Source: Nitrospirota bacterium
GTDB lineage: Bacteria > Nitrospirota > Thermodesulfovibrionia > Thermodesulfovibrionales > Dissulfurispiraceae
Direction: 5' to 3'
Assembly (NCBI GenBank): GCA_021791055.1
Contig: JAJYXI010000028.1
Span: 46,908 to 110,907 of the forward strand
DNA: 64,000 nucleotides
How positions within the stretch are numbered: the first letter of the stretch is position 1; every line of letters begins with the position of its first letter. The translations under genes were made by a program, and so were the position numbers. Positions 1-9,165 of the stretch are shown here, piece after piece. The notes beneath the pieces are model-generated. The model was not told where the DNA came from, searched no databases, and saw nothing but the letters and a program-made list of their open reading frames with translations.

Positions 1-71
1 CTGCGTCCGGCATAGAATTTTGTCTCAAAAGTCATATAGTTTTTTAATTGCTGAATTGGCGGATTTTTTTA

Positions 72-109
72 TTGACAAGTATAGCTTATAATTGGTATAA
101 AGTTATACC
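72..109 (+). promoter_or_regulatory. Putative sigma70-type promoter for the sulfur-relay operon: TTGACA (72-77), 18 bp spacer, TATAAA (96-101), overlapped by inverted repeat GGTATAA-AG-TTATACC (94-109)
   Basis: Motifs read directly; about 80-120 bp upstream of first CDS. Confidence 0.5.
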
Positions 110-191
110 TATAATGCTTCCTTATAAGTATTTATTCGGCAAATACGGTCTGCATGCCAGACTTTTAAATTCATAAACAGGAGGTGTGAGG

Positions 192-488
192 ATGAAACTT
201 GGTGTTTTATTAAGTGATCACAAAACTGACTCCGATGTCCTTGGGAGGCTAACTGCGGAAAAGCTCGGCATCATCCTTGTCGGCAACGGAACCTATCTCG
301 CAACCATTAAGGAAAATGGCAAAGCCTCTCCTATTCTCGACAAGACTTCCAATCTGTATGTCCTTGTCGAAGACTTGGAAAGCCGCGGATTAAGCGCTGC
401 AAATGTCGACAGCCGCGTAAAGCCTGTAACTTACAGCGATGTGGTTGATCTCATATTCAATGATTACGAAAAAATAATCTGGCTATAA
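192..488 (+). CDS. DsrH/TusB-like sulfur-relay protein (no cysteine present)
   Basis: Small protein first in a DsrE/DsrF/TusA cluster; AGGAGG upstream of ATG 192; TusB-like pattern. Confidence 0.6.
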   Translation: MKLGVLLSDHKTDSDVLGRLTAEKLGIILVGNGTYLATIKENGKASPILDKTSNLYVLVEDLESRGLSAANVDSRVKPVTYSDVVDLIFNDYEKIIWL

Positions 489-506
489 AATAGAAAGGAG
501 GCAATC

Positions 507-869
507 ATGGGGAAATTGACTATAGGCTGTTTTTCATCTCTCGTAGGCTCGCTATCCCTCGACTTTGCAGTTAAGCTCTCAGAAGCTGCTGTAAAAAAGG
601 GACATGATGTGGATTTATGGGTATCAAGCAATGCAACAATGCTCTCAAAGAAGGGCCAGAAGCCTTTTAAAGACTATTCACACCTTGCTAAAACACTGAC
701 AGAACTCTTTGCATCCGGCAAATTCAAGGCAGTCGCATGTGAGGCGTGTGCTGAGGCAAGGGGCTATCATAAGGATGACACCATGGAGGGCTGGGGCAGA
801 CGCAGCATGGACTGGTACCTTGCAAGCGCCTTCAGCGCGGACAGAGTACTTCTCATAGGAGGTGATTAA
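507..869 (+). CDS. DsrE-family sulfur-relay protein
   Basis: DsrE-like fold pattern with CEACAEARG motif resembling the DsrE/TusD catalytic Cys region. Confidence 0.7.
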   Translation: MGKLTIGCFSSLVGSLSLDFAVKLSEAAVKKGHDVDLWVSSNATMLSKKGQKPFKDYSHLAKTLTELFASGKFKAVACEACAEARGYHKDDTMEGWGRRSMDWYLASAFSADRVLLIGGD

Positions 870-870
870 T

Positions 871-1284
871 ATGGCTATTACAAAACTCGCATTTATAGTA
901 AGGTCGCTTCCATATAAAACTGAGGCATCAAGGCTTGCACTTACACATGCAATAGCAAGCCAGACGGTTGAGATATATTTAGAGGACGGAGACAATGTCG
1001 AGCCGGTATTATGCTATATTGGCGACGGCGTACTGAACTGCCTTAAAAACCAGCAGGCTGGCAAACATTACGGAATCACAAGCCTTGAACAACATGCGAA
1101 GAACAGTCTGCTTCTTGACCTGAAGGTCATGATATGCAAAGAGGATGTTGACAAGTTTGGCCTCAAAGAGGATCAACTGGTCATGGACGCTGAGGACATC
1201 GGCGGAGAGACAAACGCGCAGTTGGTTCCGTACAGCGAAATTCAAAAAGTGATGGAAGAAGTTGACCATCTGCAATTCTTTTAA
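871..1284 (+). CDS. DsrE/DsrF-like sulfur-relay protein
   Basis: IGDGVLNC segment resembles TusC/DsrF; follows RBS AGGAGG; operon position. Confidence 0.65.
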   Translation: MAITKLAFIVRSLPYKTEASRLALTHAIASQTVEIYLEDGDNVEPVLCYIGDGVLNCLKNQQAGKHYGITSLEQHAKNSLLLDLKVMICKEDVDKFGLKEDQLVMDAEDIGGETNAQLVPYSEIQKVMEEVDHLQFF

Positions 1285-1303
1285 AATAAGGAGGATGTAA
1301 AAA

Positions 1304-1555
1304 ATGGCAGATTTGAAGTCACAGACACCAACAGAAACCCTTGATGTTTTAGGCAGGGTGTGCCCTTACCCGCTGGTCTTAACAAAAAAGGCGCTGGAAA
1401 AGTTACCCGGCGGCTCTCTTCTGAAGATTATTTGCGATGCACCGGCATCTGCAGAGGATTCAATTCCACGGTATGCAGAAAAACAGGGTTATGAGTTCGA
1501 ATCCGTAAAACTCGAGGACAAAGGCTACTGGGAACTCTACATCAAGAAAAGCTGA
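1304..1555 (+). CDS. tusA: TusA-family sulfurtransferase
   Basis: LDVLGRVCPYPLVLTKKALEKL matches TusA CPxP motif. Confidence 0.9.
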   Translation: MADLKSQTPTETLDVLGRVCPYPLVLTKKALEKLPGGSLLKIICDAPASAEDSIPRYAEKQGYEFESVKLEDKGYWELYIKKS

Positions 1556-1562
1556 TCAGGAC

Positions 1563-1610
1563 AAATAAAAAAAGGGGCGCTGAGAATTCTCAGCGCCCCT
1601 TTTTTTATTT
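1563..1610. terminator. 48-bp perfect palindrome acting as shared bidirectional terminator
   Basis: AAATAAAAAAAGGGGCGCTGAGAA|TTCTCAGCGCCCCTTTTTTTATTT between convergent operons. Confidence 0.9.
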
Positions 1611-1617
1611 TGATCTC

Positions 1618-1803
1618 TTACATCTCAGTTATGGTAATTGCATTTGGTGCACATACCTGCAAACATGTTTCGCAGAAAACACATTCGGATGACTGATAAG
1701 GATCGGACTTTCCATCCACCATCCTGAATACAGCCTGTGGACAGTTATTGACGCACTCCTCGCATCCTTCGCACTTTCCTGCATCAACTGCTACGATGTA
1801 CAT
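1618..1803 (-). CDS. Ferredoxin, two 4Fe-4S clusters
   Basis: CEGCEECVNNCP and CVFCETCLQVCA motifs. Confidence 0.9.
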   Translation of the reverse strand: MYIVAVDAGKCEGCEECVNNCPQAVFRMVDGKSDPYQSSECVFCETCLQVCAPNAITITEM

Positions 1804-1871
1804 TTAATCACCTCCTGCTCAAATAGTCTTTTTAATTTAAAAGATTCAACTTATAAATGTCCAATCTTCTA

Positions 1872-3044
1872 TCAGTGCTCTAATTCCACTCCTGCAGTCT
1901 CTTCCCTTACAGAAACCGCCACTTTATAAAGTATGGTGAGCACCAGAAAGCCTACTCCCCATACTCCGATAGTAATCAAGGCCTCTGGAGCTGTAGGCCA
2001 GTATTCCGTTACCTTTTCGAACATGTTTGGCACAAAACCGCCGATAATCAAACCAAATCCCTTGTCTATCCATAAGGACACGAATAATGCTATGCAGGCA
2101 AGGGCCAGCATGCTCTCGTTCCTCCTTATGGCCGGGAATATTAAGAGCACAAGGGAAACTATTGCAAGGATGGATGATGTCCACATCAAAGGAACAAGCC
2201 TTGCATGTCCTTCAAGCCCGAAATACAGATATTTGAACGGATGTGTATGACCCGGTATGGTGCTGTAAGCAGCGGTAAAGATTTCGAGCACAAGGAAAAA
2301 CACATTGGCAATCATCGCATATGTTACAATCTTGCTTATCGCCTGAATCGCCTCCTTGCCCGGATCAAACTTTGTGAACTTCCTGACAATCAATGCAAGG
2401 ATTATAAGAAGTGCAGGGCCTCCTGCAAATGCAGATGCAAGGAATCGTGCTGCCATGATTGCGCTCAGCCAGAAATGCCTTCCGGGAAGTCCTGCATACA
2501 GAAATGCCGTAACAGTATGGATGCTGACAGCCCAGGGTATGGAGAGATATATGAGAGGCTTTACCCATGCGGCCGGTTTTACTCCCTTTTTATCTGCATG
2601 CAGCGTTGCCCATCCTATGATGATATTGAGGCCTAAATATCCGCCCAGAACAACGCTGTCCCAGAACATGATAGAGTTGGGTGTTGGATGAAGCACAACA
2701 TTCATTATCCTCATCGGCTGTCCCATGTCCACAAAAATAAAGAGGATACACATTGTGACTGCAGAGACAGCAAGAAACTCTCCCAGGATTACGATCTTGC
2801 TGAATTTCTTGAAATCATGCAGGTAATACGGGATGACCAGCATAACTGCCGATGCGGCCACACCGACAAGGAATGTGAACTGACCTATGTACAGTCCCCA
2901 TGAAACATCCCTGCTCAGCCCTGTAATCCCCAAACCCATTTTAAACTGCTGAAGATATGTAATAAAGCCTATGCCCACAACGGCAAGCAAGAAGAATATC
3001 CATGTCCAGTATCTTTTACTGCCGACTAACGCCTTCTCAAGCAT
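1872..3044 (-). CDS. dsrP: DsrP, NrfD-like integral membrane subunit of DsrMKJOP
   Basis: NrfD-like polytopic protein following DsrO; ATG 3044 preceded by GGAGGTGA. Confidence 0.9.
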   Translation of the reverse strand: MLEKALVGSKRYWTWIFFLLAVVGIGFITYLQQFKMGLGITGLSRDVSWGLYIGQFTFLVGVAASAVMLVIPYYLHDFKKFSKIVILGEFLAVSAVTMCILFIFVDMGQPMRIMNVVLHPTPNSIMFWDSVVLGGYLGLNIIIGWATLHADKKGVKPAAWVKPLIYLSIPWAVSIHTVTAFLYAGLPGRHFWLSAIMAARFLASAFAGGPALLIILALIVRKFTKFDPGKEAIQAISKIVTYAMIANVFFLVLEIFTAAYSTIPGHTHPFKYLYFGLEGHARLVPLMWTSSILAIVSLVLLIFPAIRRNESMLALACIALFVSLWIDKGFGLIIGGFVPNMFEKVTEYWPTAPEALITIGVWGVGFLVLTILYKVAVSVREETAGVELEH

Positions 3045-3864
3045 TGCTGTCACCTCCCGATATATCTGAAGTTGGTATCTCTAATATGTAATAAACACTG
3101 GGGCGTGTTCCGAGTTCTGCCTTTCTCCTGATGGTATAATTGGTCTCAAGGATTTTCCTGATCTCGGACTTGGGGTCTGCAATATCTCCGAAAACCAATG
3201 CGCCGTTGGATGCCTCCACGCATGCAGGCATTTGGCCTTTGGCAAGCCTTTCTTCGCAGAATGTGCATTTTTCCACAACACCTATCATTCTCGATGGATA
3301 TTCAGGATTCGGCTCTTTAATAAATGGTCTTGGATCCCTGTAATTAAAACTCCTTGCTCCGAAAGGACATGCTGCCATGCAGTATCTGCATCCGATGCAT
3401 CTGTGGAGGTCCTGCATTGTGATTCCGTCTTTCCTCTTGAATGTAGCCTTTGTGGGGCATACCCTTACGCATGGAGGGTTTTCGCAGTGATTGCATAGGA
3501 GCACAAAGGGCTTGTGTTTCATCTGTTCGGGCATAAATTCATTTTCCTGCCCCGGAAATGCATGCTTGTAGGTATCTGTCCATATCCACTTAACCTCATC
3601 CTTTGGATTGTCAAAGTTCGGGACATTATGGATACGGTGGCATGCATCAACTACCTTTTTATAATCTTCCTCTGTCTTGAACTTCCTCGTATCAACAACC
3701 ATTGCCCATTGCTTTGCATTCAGGAGTTCCTTTGTCTGTGAAAATTGAGAAGCCTCTAAAAAATCTCCCGGCTTGCTGAGTATCCATCCTGCGCCTATCC
3801 CAATGGTTGCCAAAAAAGTTGAAGATCCGGCTATCTTTAAAAATTGTCTTCTATCCATGCTCAT
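3037..3864 (-). CDS. dsrO: DsrO, periplasmic ferredoxin-like Fe-S subunit with Tat-like leader
   Basis: MDRRQFLKIAGSS leader, multiple 4Fe-4S motifs (CNHCENPPCVRVCP, CIGCRYCMAACP). Confidence 0.9.
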   Translation of the reverse strand: MSMDRRQFLKIAGSSTFLATIGIGAGWILSKPGDFLEASQFSQTKELLNAKQWAMVVDTRKFKTEEDYKKVVDACHRIHNVPNFDNPKDEVKWIWTDTYKHAFPGQENEFMPEQMKHKPFVLLCNHCENPPCVRVCPTKATFKRKDGITMQDLHRCIGCRYCMAACPFGARSFNYRDPRPFIKEPNPEYPSRMIGVVEKCTFCEERLAKGQMPACVEASNGALVFGDIADPKSEIRKILETNYTIRRKAELGTRPSVYYILEIPTSDISGGDSNA

Positions 3865-4259
3865 GACTTTTTCTCCTTTGGCTCGATATGACAGGTCCAG
3901 CAGTAAGGTTTTACTGCTGCATAATTGTGGCACTTATCGCAGAACTCTTTCTTGTTGGAATGGCAGTTCATGCAGGTATTCTGAAGACTTATCCTGAACT
4001 CCTTGCCCTCTGAATTTACATATATCCTCTTGCCTTCGCGGATGGCAGAATCCCTCCAGTCATTCAAGAGCTGCATATGCTCTGCCTTCATGAACTCCTT
4101 TGACTCTACGCACTTCTTTTCAGCCAATTGCTGAATAACAGGGGTATCCAATTTTGGCTCCGGTTTGGCGCTGACCTTCCCGATATTGTTGTAAAAAGGG
4201 AATGCCGCAAAAAGCACAAAGACAATTATCCCTAAGAGAATCTTGCCGCCATTATACAT
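3861..4259 (-). CDS. dsrJ: DsrJ, triheme cytochrome c
   Basis: Three CXXCH motifs (CMNCH, CDKCH, CWTCH), N-terminal TM, between DsrK and DsrO. Confidence 0.9.
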   Translation of the reverse strand: MYNGGKILLGIIVFVLFAAFPFYNNIGKVSAKPEPKLDTPVIQQLAEKKCVESKEFMKAEHMQLLNDWRDSAIREGKRIYVNSEGKEFRISLQNTCMNCHSNKKEFCDKCHNYAAVKPYCWTCHIEPKEKKS

Positions 4260-5883
4260 TTTCAGCGCCCTCCTTTTCACCGGATTTTTGGGGAAGTGGT
4301 TCAAGCCTTAGATCTTGAGTTCTCTCCTTTTCTCCCTTCATCACAAGGGCATTGGCTACAAGCTCAGAAATTCCGGCCACTCCCACCCCTGGAACCCAAT
4401 AGTCCATTGAGGCTGAAAGAGTTGCCCTGTCAATAGCACAGATATTTGCAAGCATGTTCACACCGTGCTGCTCATGTACATATCTAACGGCATTTGCCCT
4501 CGGGAAGCCGCCCCTCATTCTCAATTCCATATTTTCAGAGGCATTCAAACCGGTACCGCTTCCGCAGCAGAAGGTCTTTTCCCTTATTGTATTTTCGGGC
4601 ATTTCATAGAAATGGTTGCAGACATTTTTGATGACATACCTCGGCTCCTCGAACATTCCCATTCCCCTCGAGGTATTGCAGGAGTCGTGGAAGGTGACCT
4701 TCAAGTGGTCGTTCCTGCCCGGGTCGAGCTTAAGCTTGCCGTGTCTGATCAAGTCAGCAGTAAATTCCGATATGTGGGTCATCTTTGTTGACTTTGCGTT
4801 ATCGAACACTGTTCCTGTTATCGGAGACTTGGGCACCTCGAGAAAATCTGCAGGACCGTTCCATGTATCCATATACTGATGGAGAACCCTCCACATATGG
4901 CCGCACTCGCCGCCCAGTATCCACTTTACACCCAATCTCTTGGCCTCGGCGTAAATCTTTGAATTGAGCCTTTTCGCCATCTCGTTTGATGTGAAGAATC
5001 CGAAGTTTCCTCCTTCAGACGCGTATGTACTCCATGTATAGTCGAGTCCTAACTCGTGGAAGAGCATCAGGTAACCCATTGCAGTATAGACGCCAGGTAC
5101 GCCGAAGAGGTCTCCTGAAGGGGTGACAAACAATATCTCGGCGCCCTTTCTATTAAATGTAGGGTTGATTCTTATGCCTGTGAGGGTCTCTATGTCATCG
5201 AGCATGAACTCGATATTGCTTTTGATGGTATGCGGCTCAAGACCGAGGTGGTTGCCCTTCATGTAACAGTTTGCGACAGGTCCTGCAATCCAGCCGAGCT
5301 GTAAGCCGAGGAGATTGGTAAGCTCCCTGCCTATCATTGTAATCTCTGCCTGGTCAATGCCGTAAGGACAGAACACAGAGCAGCGGCGGCATTCGGTGCA
5401 TTGGTAGTAGTAATACCAGATCTCTTTCAATACATCCTCTGTCAGCTCCCTCGCACCAGCCGTCTTTCCGAATATTTTTCCTCCGGTGGTGAAATATTTC
5501 CTGTACACCGACCTCAGAAGCTCTGCCCTGAGAACAGGCATATTTTTGGGATCGCCGGTGCCTAAATAGAAATGGCATTTATCTGCACATGCGCCGCACC
5601 TAACGCATATATCCATAAAGACATGGAATGAGCGGTATTTCTGGAGCCTTTCTTTTATGCCATTTATGACTGTCTCTTTCCAGTTTTCTGGGAGGTTCCA
5701 ATTCTCATCGACCGGTTTCCATTCGTGGATATTCGGAAAGCCTACGGTCTCGAGATCCTTTGCCTTTGAAGGATGGCAATACATATGCTCCCTGATTTCA
5801 ACTGGGGTATCCATCCAATCTGTCTTTGGTGTTTTAAAGTCAATTTTTAACAGTTCAGCAGGTTTTGCAGTAAACTTTGCCAT
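4252..5883 (-). CDS. dsrK: DsrK, HdrD-like Fe-S subunit
   Basis: 4Fe-4S motifs plus CCG-type C-terminal region (FHDSCNTSRG, TFCCGSGTG). Confidence 0.93.
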   Translation of the reverse strand: MAKFTAKPAELLKIDFKTPKTDWMDTPVEIREHMYCHPSKAKDLETVGFPNIHEWKPVDENWNLPENWKETVINGIKERLQKYRSFHVFMDICVRCGACADKCHFYLGTGDPKNMPVLRAELLRSVYRKYFTTGGKIFGKTAGARELTEDVLKEIWYYYYQCTECRRCSVFCPYGIDQAEITMIGRELTNLLGLQLGWIAGPVANCYMKGNHLGLEPHTIKSNIEFMLDDIETLTGIRINPTFNRKGAEILFVTPSGDLFGVPGVYTAMGYLMLFHELGLDYTWSTYASEGGNFGFFTSNEMAKRLNSKIYAEAKRLGVKWILGGECGHMWRVLHQYMDTWNGPADFLEVPKSPITGTVFDNAKSTKMTHISEFTADLIRHGKLKLDPGRNDHLKVTFHDSCNTSRGMGMFEEPRYVIKNVCNHFYEMPENTIREKTFCCGSGTGLNASENMELRMRGGFPRANAVRYVHEQHGVNMLANICAIDRATLSASMDYWVPGVGVAGISELVANALVMKGEKERTQDLRLEPLPQKSGEKEGAENV

Positions 5884-5885
5884 AC

Positions 5886-6878
5886 TTACTCCTTTTCTAC
5901 CGGTATTTCAGCCATTTTCATTTTATCCCTAAAATCTTCCTCGTACTCCTCGTATGTATGCACCTTTACAGGGTAATTCCATGGATTGACATGCCTGAAC
6001 TCACGGCTGTTTCCGAGAAGGTTTCTCGTGGGGCTTAGGAAGACGCCACCCATGTGAACCAGTTTACTAAACGGGAAATATGCGAATAATGTGCTCACAA
6101 AGAGCAGATGAATATAGAATATAACACCTAACCCTTTTGGAATAACAGGATTAAAGCTCACCAACCCCATGGCAAGCTCCTTTACCCCCACAATATCGGT
6201 TTTTAAGAAATATCTCATCAGCATCCCTGTGGTAGCAATCCCTATAATCAGGAAAAGCGGGAAATAGTCGGCTGATAGAGAGATATATCGCACCTGCGGG
6301 ATATATATCCTCCTCAGGAAGAGGAATGTTACGGCAGATAGAAGCACTACGCCGGTCATAAAAAACCTCGGCACGCCTATCTGCAGAAAGCCGTCAAAGG
6401 TCTCCAACAGATGCAGAAAAAACGGTGTTGGCTCTGCAAAAAGCCTTATATGTCTTAGTAAGACAATCAGGAAAGAGTAGTGAAATGCGATGCCAGCCAG
6501 CCAGAGCCATTTATCAGAGCCATAAACGAGTCTGGAGCTGTCTTTCATCTCGCCTTTCAGGTTTCGGAACAATGACCTGAATAAAAACACTTCCATGGCC
6601 ATTCTGCCTACGACATGCAGTGTGCTTGACGGATTTTCGAGTTTATTCTGCTTGATCCACGGAAGAGATTTCTGCTGTCCGCATGTAGTTGTTATGCAGA
6701 AGGGTACCGGCGACTTGGCCCATTTTAAAACACGGTATATAACCCCTATGATAAAGATAAAGACAGCAGCATAAGGGATGATGACTCCGAAAAGGAAGTG
6801 CAGACTTCCTCCGCTTACACCCACCATGGCAAGCAGGACAAGCGCTATTACTGCAACAAATGGAAACAAGATCTTCAT
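5886..6878 (-). CDS. dsrM: DsrM, cytochrome b-type membrane subunit
   Basis: NarI-like multi-TM protein preceding DsrK. Confidence 0.9.
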   Translation of the reverse strand: MKILFPFVAVIALVLLAMVGVSGGSLHFLFGVIIPYAAVFIFIIGVIYRVLKWAKSPVPFCITTTCGQQKSLPWIKQNKLENPSSTLHVVGRMAMEVFLFRSLFRNLKGEMKDSSRLVYGSDKWLWLAGIAFHYSFLIVLLRHIRLFAEPTPFFLHLLETFDGFLQIGVPRFFMTGVVLLSAVTFLFLRRIYIPQVRYISLSADYFPLFLIIGIATTGMLMRYFLKTDIVGVKELAMGLVSFNPVIPKGLGVIFYIHLLFVSTLFAYFPFSKLVHMGGVFLSPTRNLLGNSREFRHVNPWNYPVKVHTYEEYEEDFRDKMKMAEIPVEKE

Positions 6879-7445
6879 CTACTCACCTCTTTCTAATTTA
6901 TTGCCTTGTAAAACTTCTTCAAGGTCAATCTTGCGATACTGTGCCTCAAATATAAGGTTTGCCCTTTCCAACAGCTTGGAAGTCATATTCCTGAGCTCAT
7001 TAGCCTTAAGGTCATAAATCTTTTCCCTGCATTTCATATATATATCGAAGGACAATAACATGAGATCATCCGCCCTGCGCTCAAATGCAAGCAGCTCATC
7101 AGCGAATTGAGATTCTTTGTTCTCGTTTATCAACTCTTCTCTGACAACTCTTTTTAGCTGGATAACAAAGGCAAGAGCCTGCGAAGGTGTGAAATCCTGA
7201 ATTGCCCTTATCCTGATAATATTATCAAGAAATGTTGATATTTTATCTGTATCGCCGCCGTTTAAAAGCTCTTCAAGGAGAGAATCCATTCCATTGTAAA
7301 TGGTGCTGCCTACCGGATTGGCAAATTGGTCTTTTTGTCTTTTTAGAAAGTTAGCAGTGTCTTGGGGATAAGTTTCCAGCACTGAATCAAACCACTTTTT
7401 CAAGATGGTCTGTCTCTTTTTTAACAGGAGTTCATTCAGGTTCAT
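6879..7445 (-). CDS. RsbRD/RsbT co-antagonist N-terminal-domain-like protein
   Basis: All-helical 188 aa with conserved W and helix pattern; abuts dsrM. Confidence 0.65.
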   Translation of the reverse strand: MNLNELLLKKRQTILKKWFDSVLETYPQDTANFLKRQKDQFANPVGSTIYNGMDSLLEELLNGGDTDKISTFLDNIIRIRAIQDFTPSQALAFVIQLKRVVREELINENKESQFADELLAFERRADDLMLLSFDIYMKCREKIYDLKANELRNMTSKLLERANLIFEAQYRKIDLEEVLQGNKLERGE

Positions 7446-7601
7446 ATTCTGTAAGACGCCCCTCCTCCGCCTTCGAATAGATTATTTTTCTGCTGTACAT
7501 CTGTCTGAATAGTTCAAGGCCTGAATTATTCAAGGCTGGTACCCCAAATGAATTTATTTTATTATCCATGGGGGGCACCAAACCTTAAACATTATTTGTG
7601 A

Positions 7602-7937
7602 CTACACGCAACCTGTTGGTTTTGGAAGTCCTGCATATCTACATGCCTGTTTTGCAGGTCCGTCTGGGAAGAGCTCATAAAGGTATTTTGTGTTGCCTTT
7701 CTCCGGGCCCATTACCTTGGCGATCTCTTTTACGAGAATCTTTATCATTGGAGCGATCTGGTACTTTGCATAGTAGTCCCTCAGGAAGTTGATGACCTCC
7801 CAATGGGCCTCTGTGAGATCCAGCCCATCTCCCTTTGCCATCTGCTCTCCGAGATCCTTTGTCCAGTCATCAAGGTTTACAAGATACCCATCCTCGTCCA
7901 CCTCAATCTGTTTTCCCTGAAAATCAACTGTTGGCAT
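7602..7937 (-). CDS. dsrC: DsrC sulfur carrier
   Basis: C-terminal CRYAGLPKPTGCV (Cx10C, penultimate Cys) and WTKDLGEQMA region. Confidence 0.95.
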   Translation of the reverse strand: MPTVDFQGKQIEVDEDGYLVNLDDWTKDLGEQMAKGDGLDLTEAHWEVINFLRDYYAKYQIAPMIKILVKEIAKVMGPEKGNTKYLYELFPDGPAKQACRYAGLPKPTGCV

Positions 7938-8081
7938 TGTGCTACCTCCTTTCTCTGTTTTAATTTTGTTGAAGATTATACTACTATCGATGGTTTTTAT
8001 TCAAAACAAAAGTGGTAAGAAAATAATATAGACTTATAAGCCAGGTCAAATAAAATAATATTATATATATATTTACTATTT

Positions 8082-9164
8082 TTATTTATTCTGTTTATTA
8101 ACTATCTTATTTATTGCTTCTTTAACTATTTCGCTAACCGTCTTCTTTATCAGCTCTCCATCATGATAAAAATTTATTGTGCTGGCATCGTTTACAAGGC
8201 TGCTTATATCCTCCGAAAGGCTCTTCTCTCCCAGGATTCCGACAACCCATGCGGTATGTCCCCTGACAGAAGGATTGCTGTCCTTTATCATTAGCTGCAA
8301 ATCTTTTAATATAAATTTAACAAGGTCCGGCCTGACAGAAGCTATCCGCCCCATTGCCCATATTACGCCAGCCCTGAACATCTCTTCATCACGGAAAGAC
8401 CATACTATGGGAATAATATCGCTGAATTCATCGGGATTGTTTCTGATTATCTCACCCAGCATCTCTGCAGCGCTCCAGCCGATACCGCCTGACTCCTCTC
8501 CCATAGACCATAACAGCCTTCTTATCGTATCCCTGATAACATCGATTCTGCCTCTGGCCTGCCCAATGGAAAATTCGCCTGCCACTACCCCCATAGCCTC
8601 TATAGCCCTCCAGCTTATGACATCATCTTTGTCATATGCCAGAGAGATAATGCGCCTTATCACGCCTTTATCATTCTTTGCTATCTCTGCAATTTCATTA
8701 TACGAGCGGGTCTTCAGAAGATCCCCGATTCTGCCCTTCAAATCACCCTTTTTATTCGTCTGCCCTGTCTCTACAGCTATTTTTGAATTCATGTCATTAT
8801 AAGCCTTTGTCTCAATGCCCTGAGATTGTATCATAGCAGGCCCCTCGAGCTTTACGAAAACAAGCCTTCCCCCCGCTTCACCCATGCCTGTTGAATAAAG
8901 CCTCATATGGTTTTTAAAGTCATACTCCATATCCTCGGCCTGATAATCCACACCTTCTCCGATAAGGTCTATATCCCAGTCTCCCTTTGCCATTGCGAGT
9001 GCCTCCATGTAAGCCTCGCCGGTGTTATGACCTGTAGGGTCGCACACATAAACTGCACCGCAGTCGCATTTCCCGCTTAGCACTTCACCAAACTCCGTCC
9101 TCGTTTCCTCTGGACGGGCAACATAACGCCCGCAAAACGGACATTCAGGCGGATACTTGTTCAT
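8082..9164 (-). CDS. HEAT/PBS-lyase-like repeat protein with N-terminal zinc-ribbon-like region
   Basis: CPFCGRY...CDCGAVYVCDPTGHNTGEAY N-terminus, helical repeats; inside dsr locus. Confidence 0.7.
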   Translation of the reverse strand: MNKYPPECPFCGRYVARPEETRTEFGEVLSGKCDCGAVYVCDPTGHNTGEAYMEALAMAKGDWDIDLIGEGVDYQAEDMEYDFKNHMRLYSTGMGEAGGRLVFVKLEGPAMIQSQGIETKAYNDMNSKIAVETGQTNKKGDLKGRIGDLLKTRSYNEIAEIAKNDKGVIRRIISLAYDKDDVISWRAIEAMGVVAGEFSIGQARGRIDVIRDTIRRLLWSMGEESGGIGWSAAEMLGEIIRNNPDEFSDIIPIVWSFRDEEMFRAGVIWAMGRIASVRPDLVKFILKDLQLMIKDSNPSVRGHTAWVVGILGEKSLSEDISSLVNDASTINFYHDGELIKKTVSEIVKEAINKIVNKQNK

Positions 9165-9165
9165 T

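Noticed and set aside
192-1284. Using DsrE/F/H-like genes alone to declare a sulfur oxidizer
   Set aside because: DsrD is present and DsrE-family paralogs occur widely; direction needs DsrAB phylogeny.
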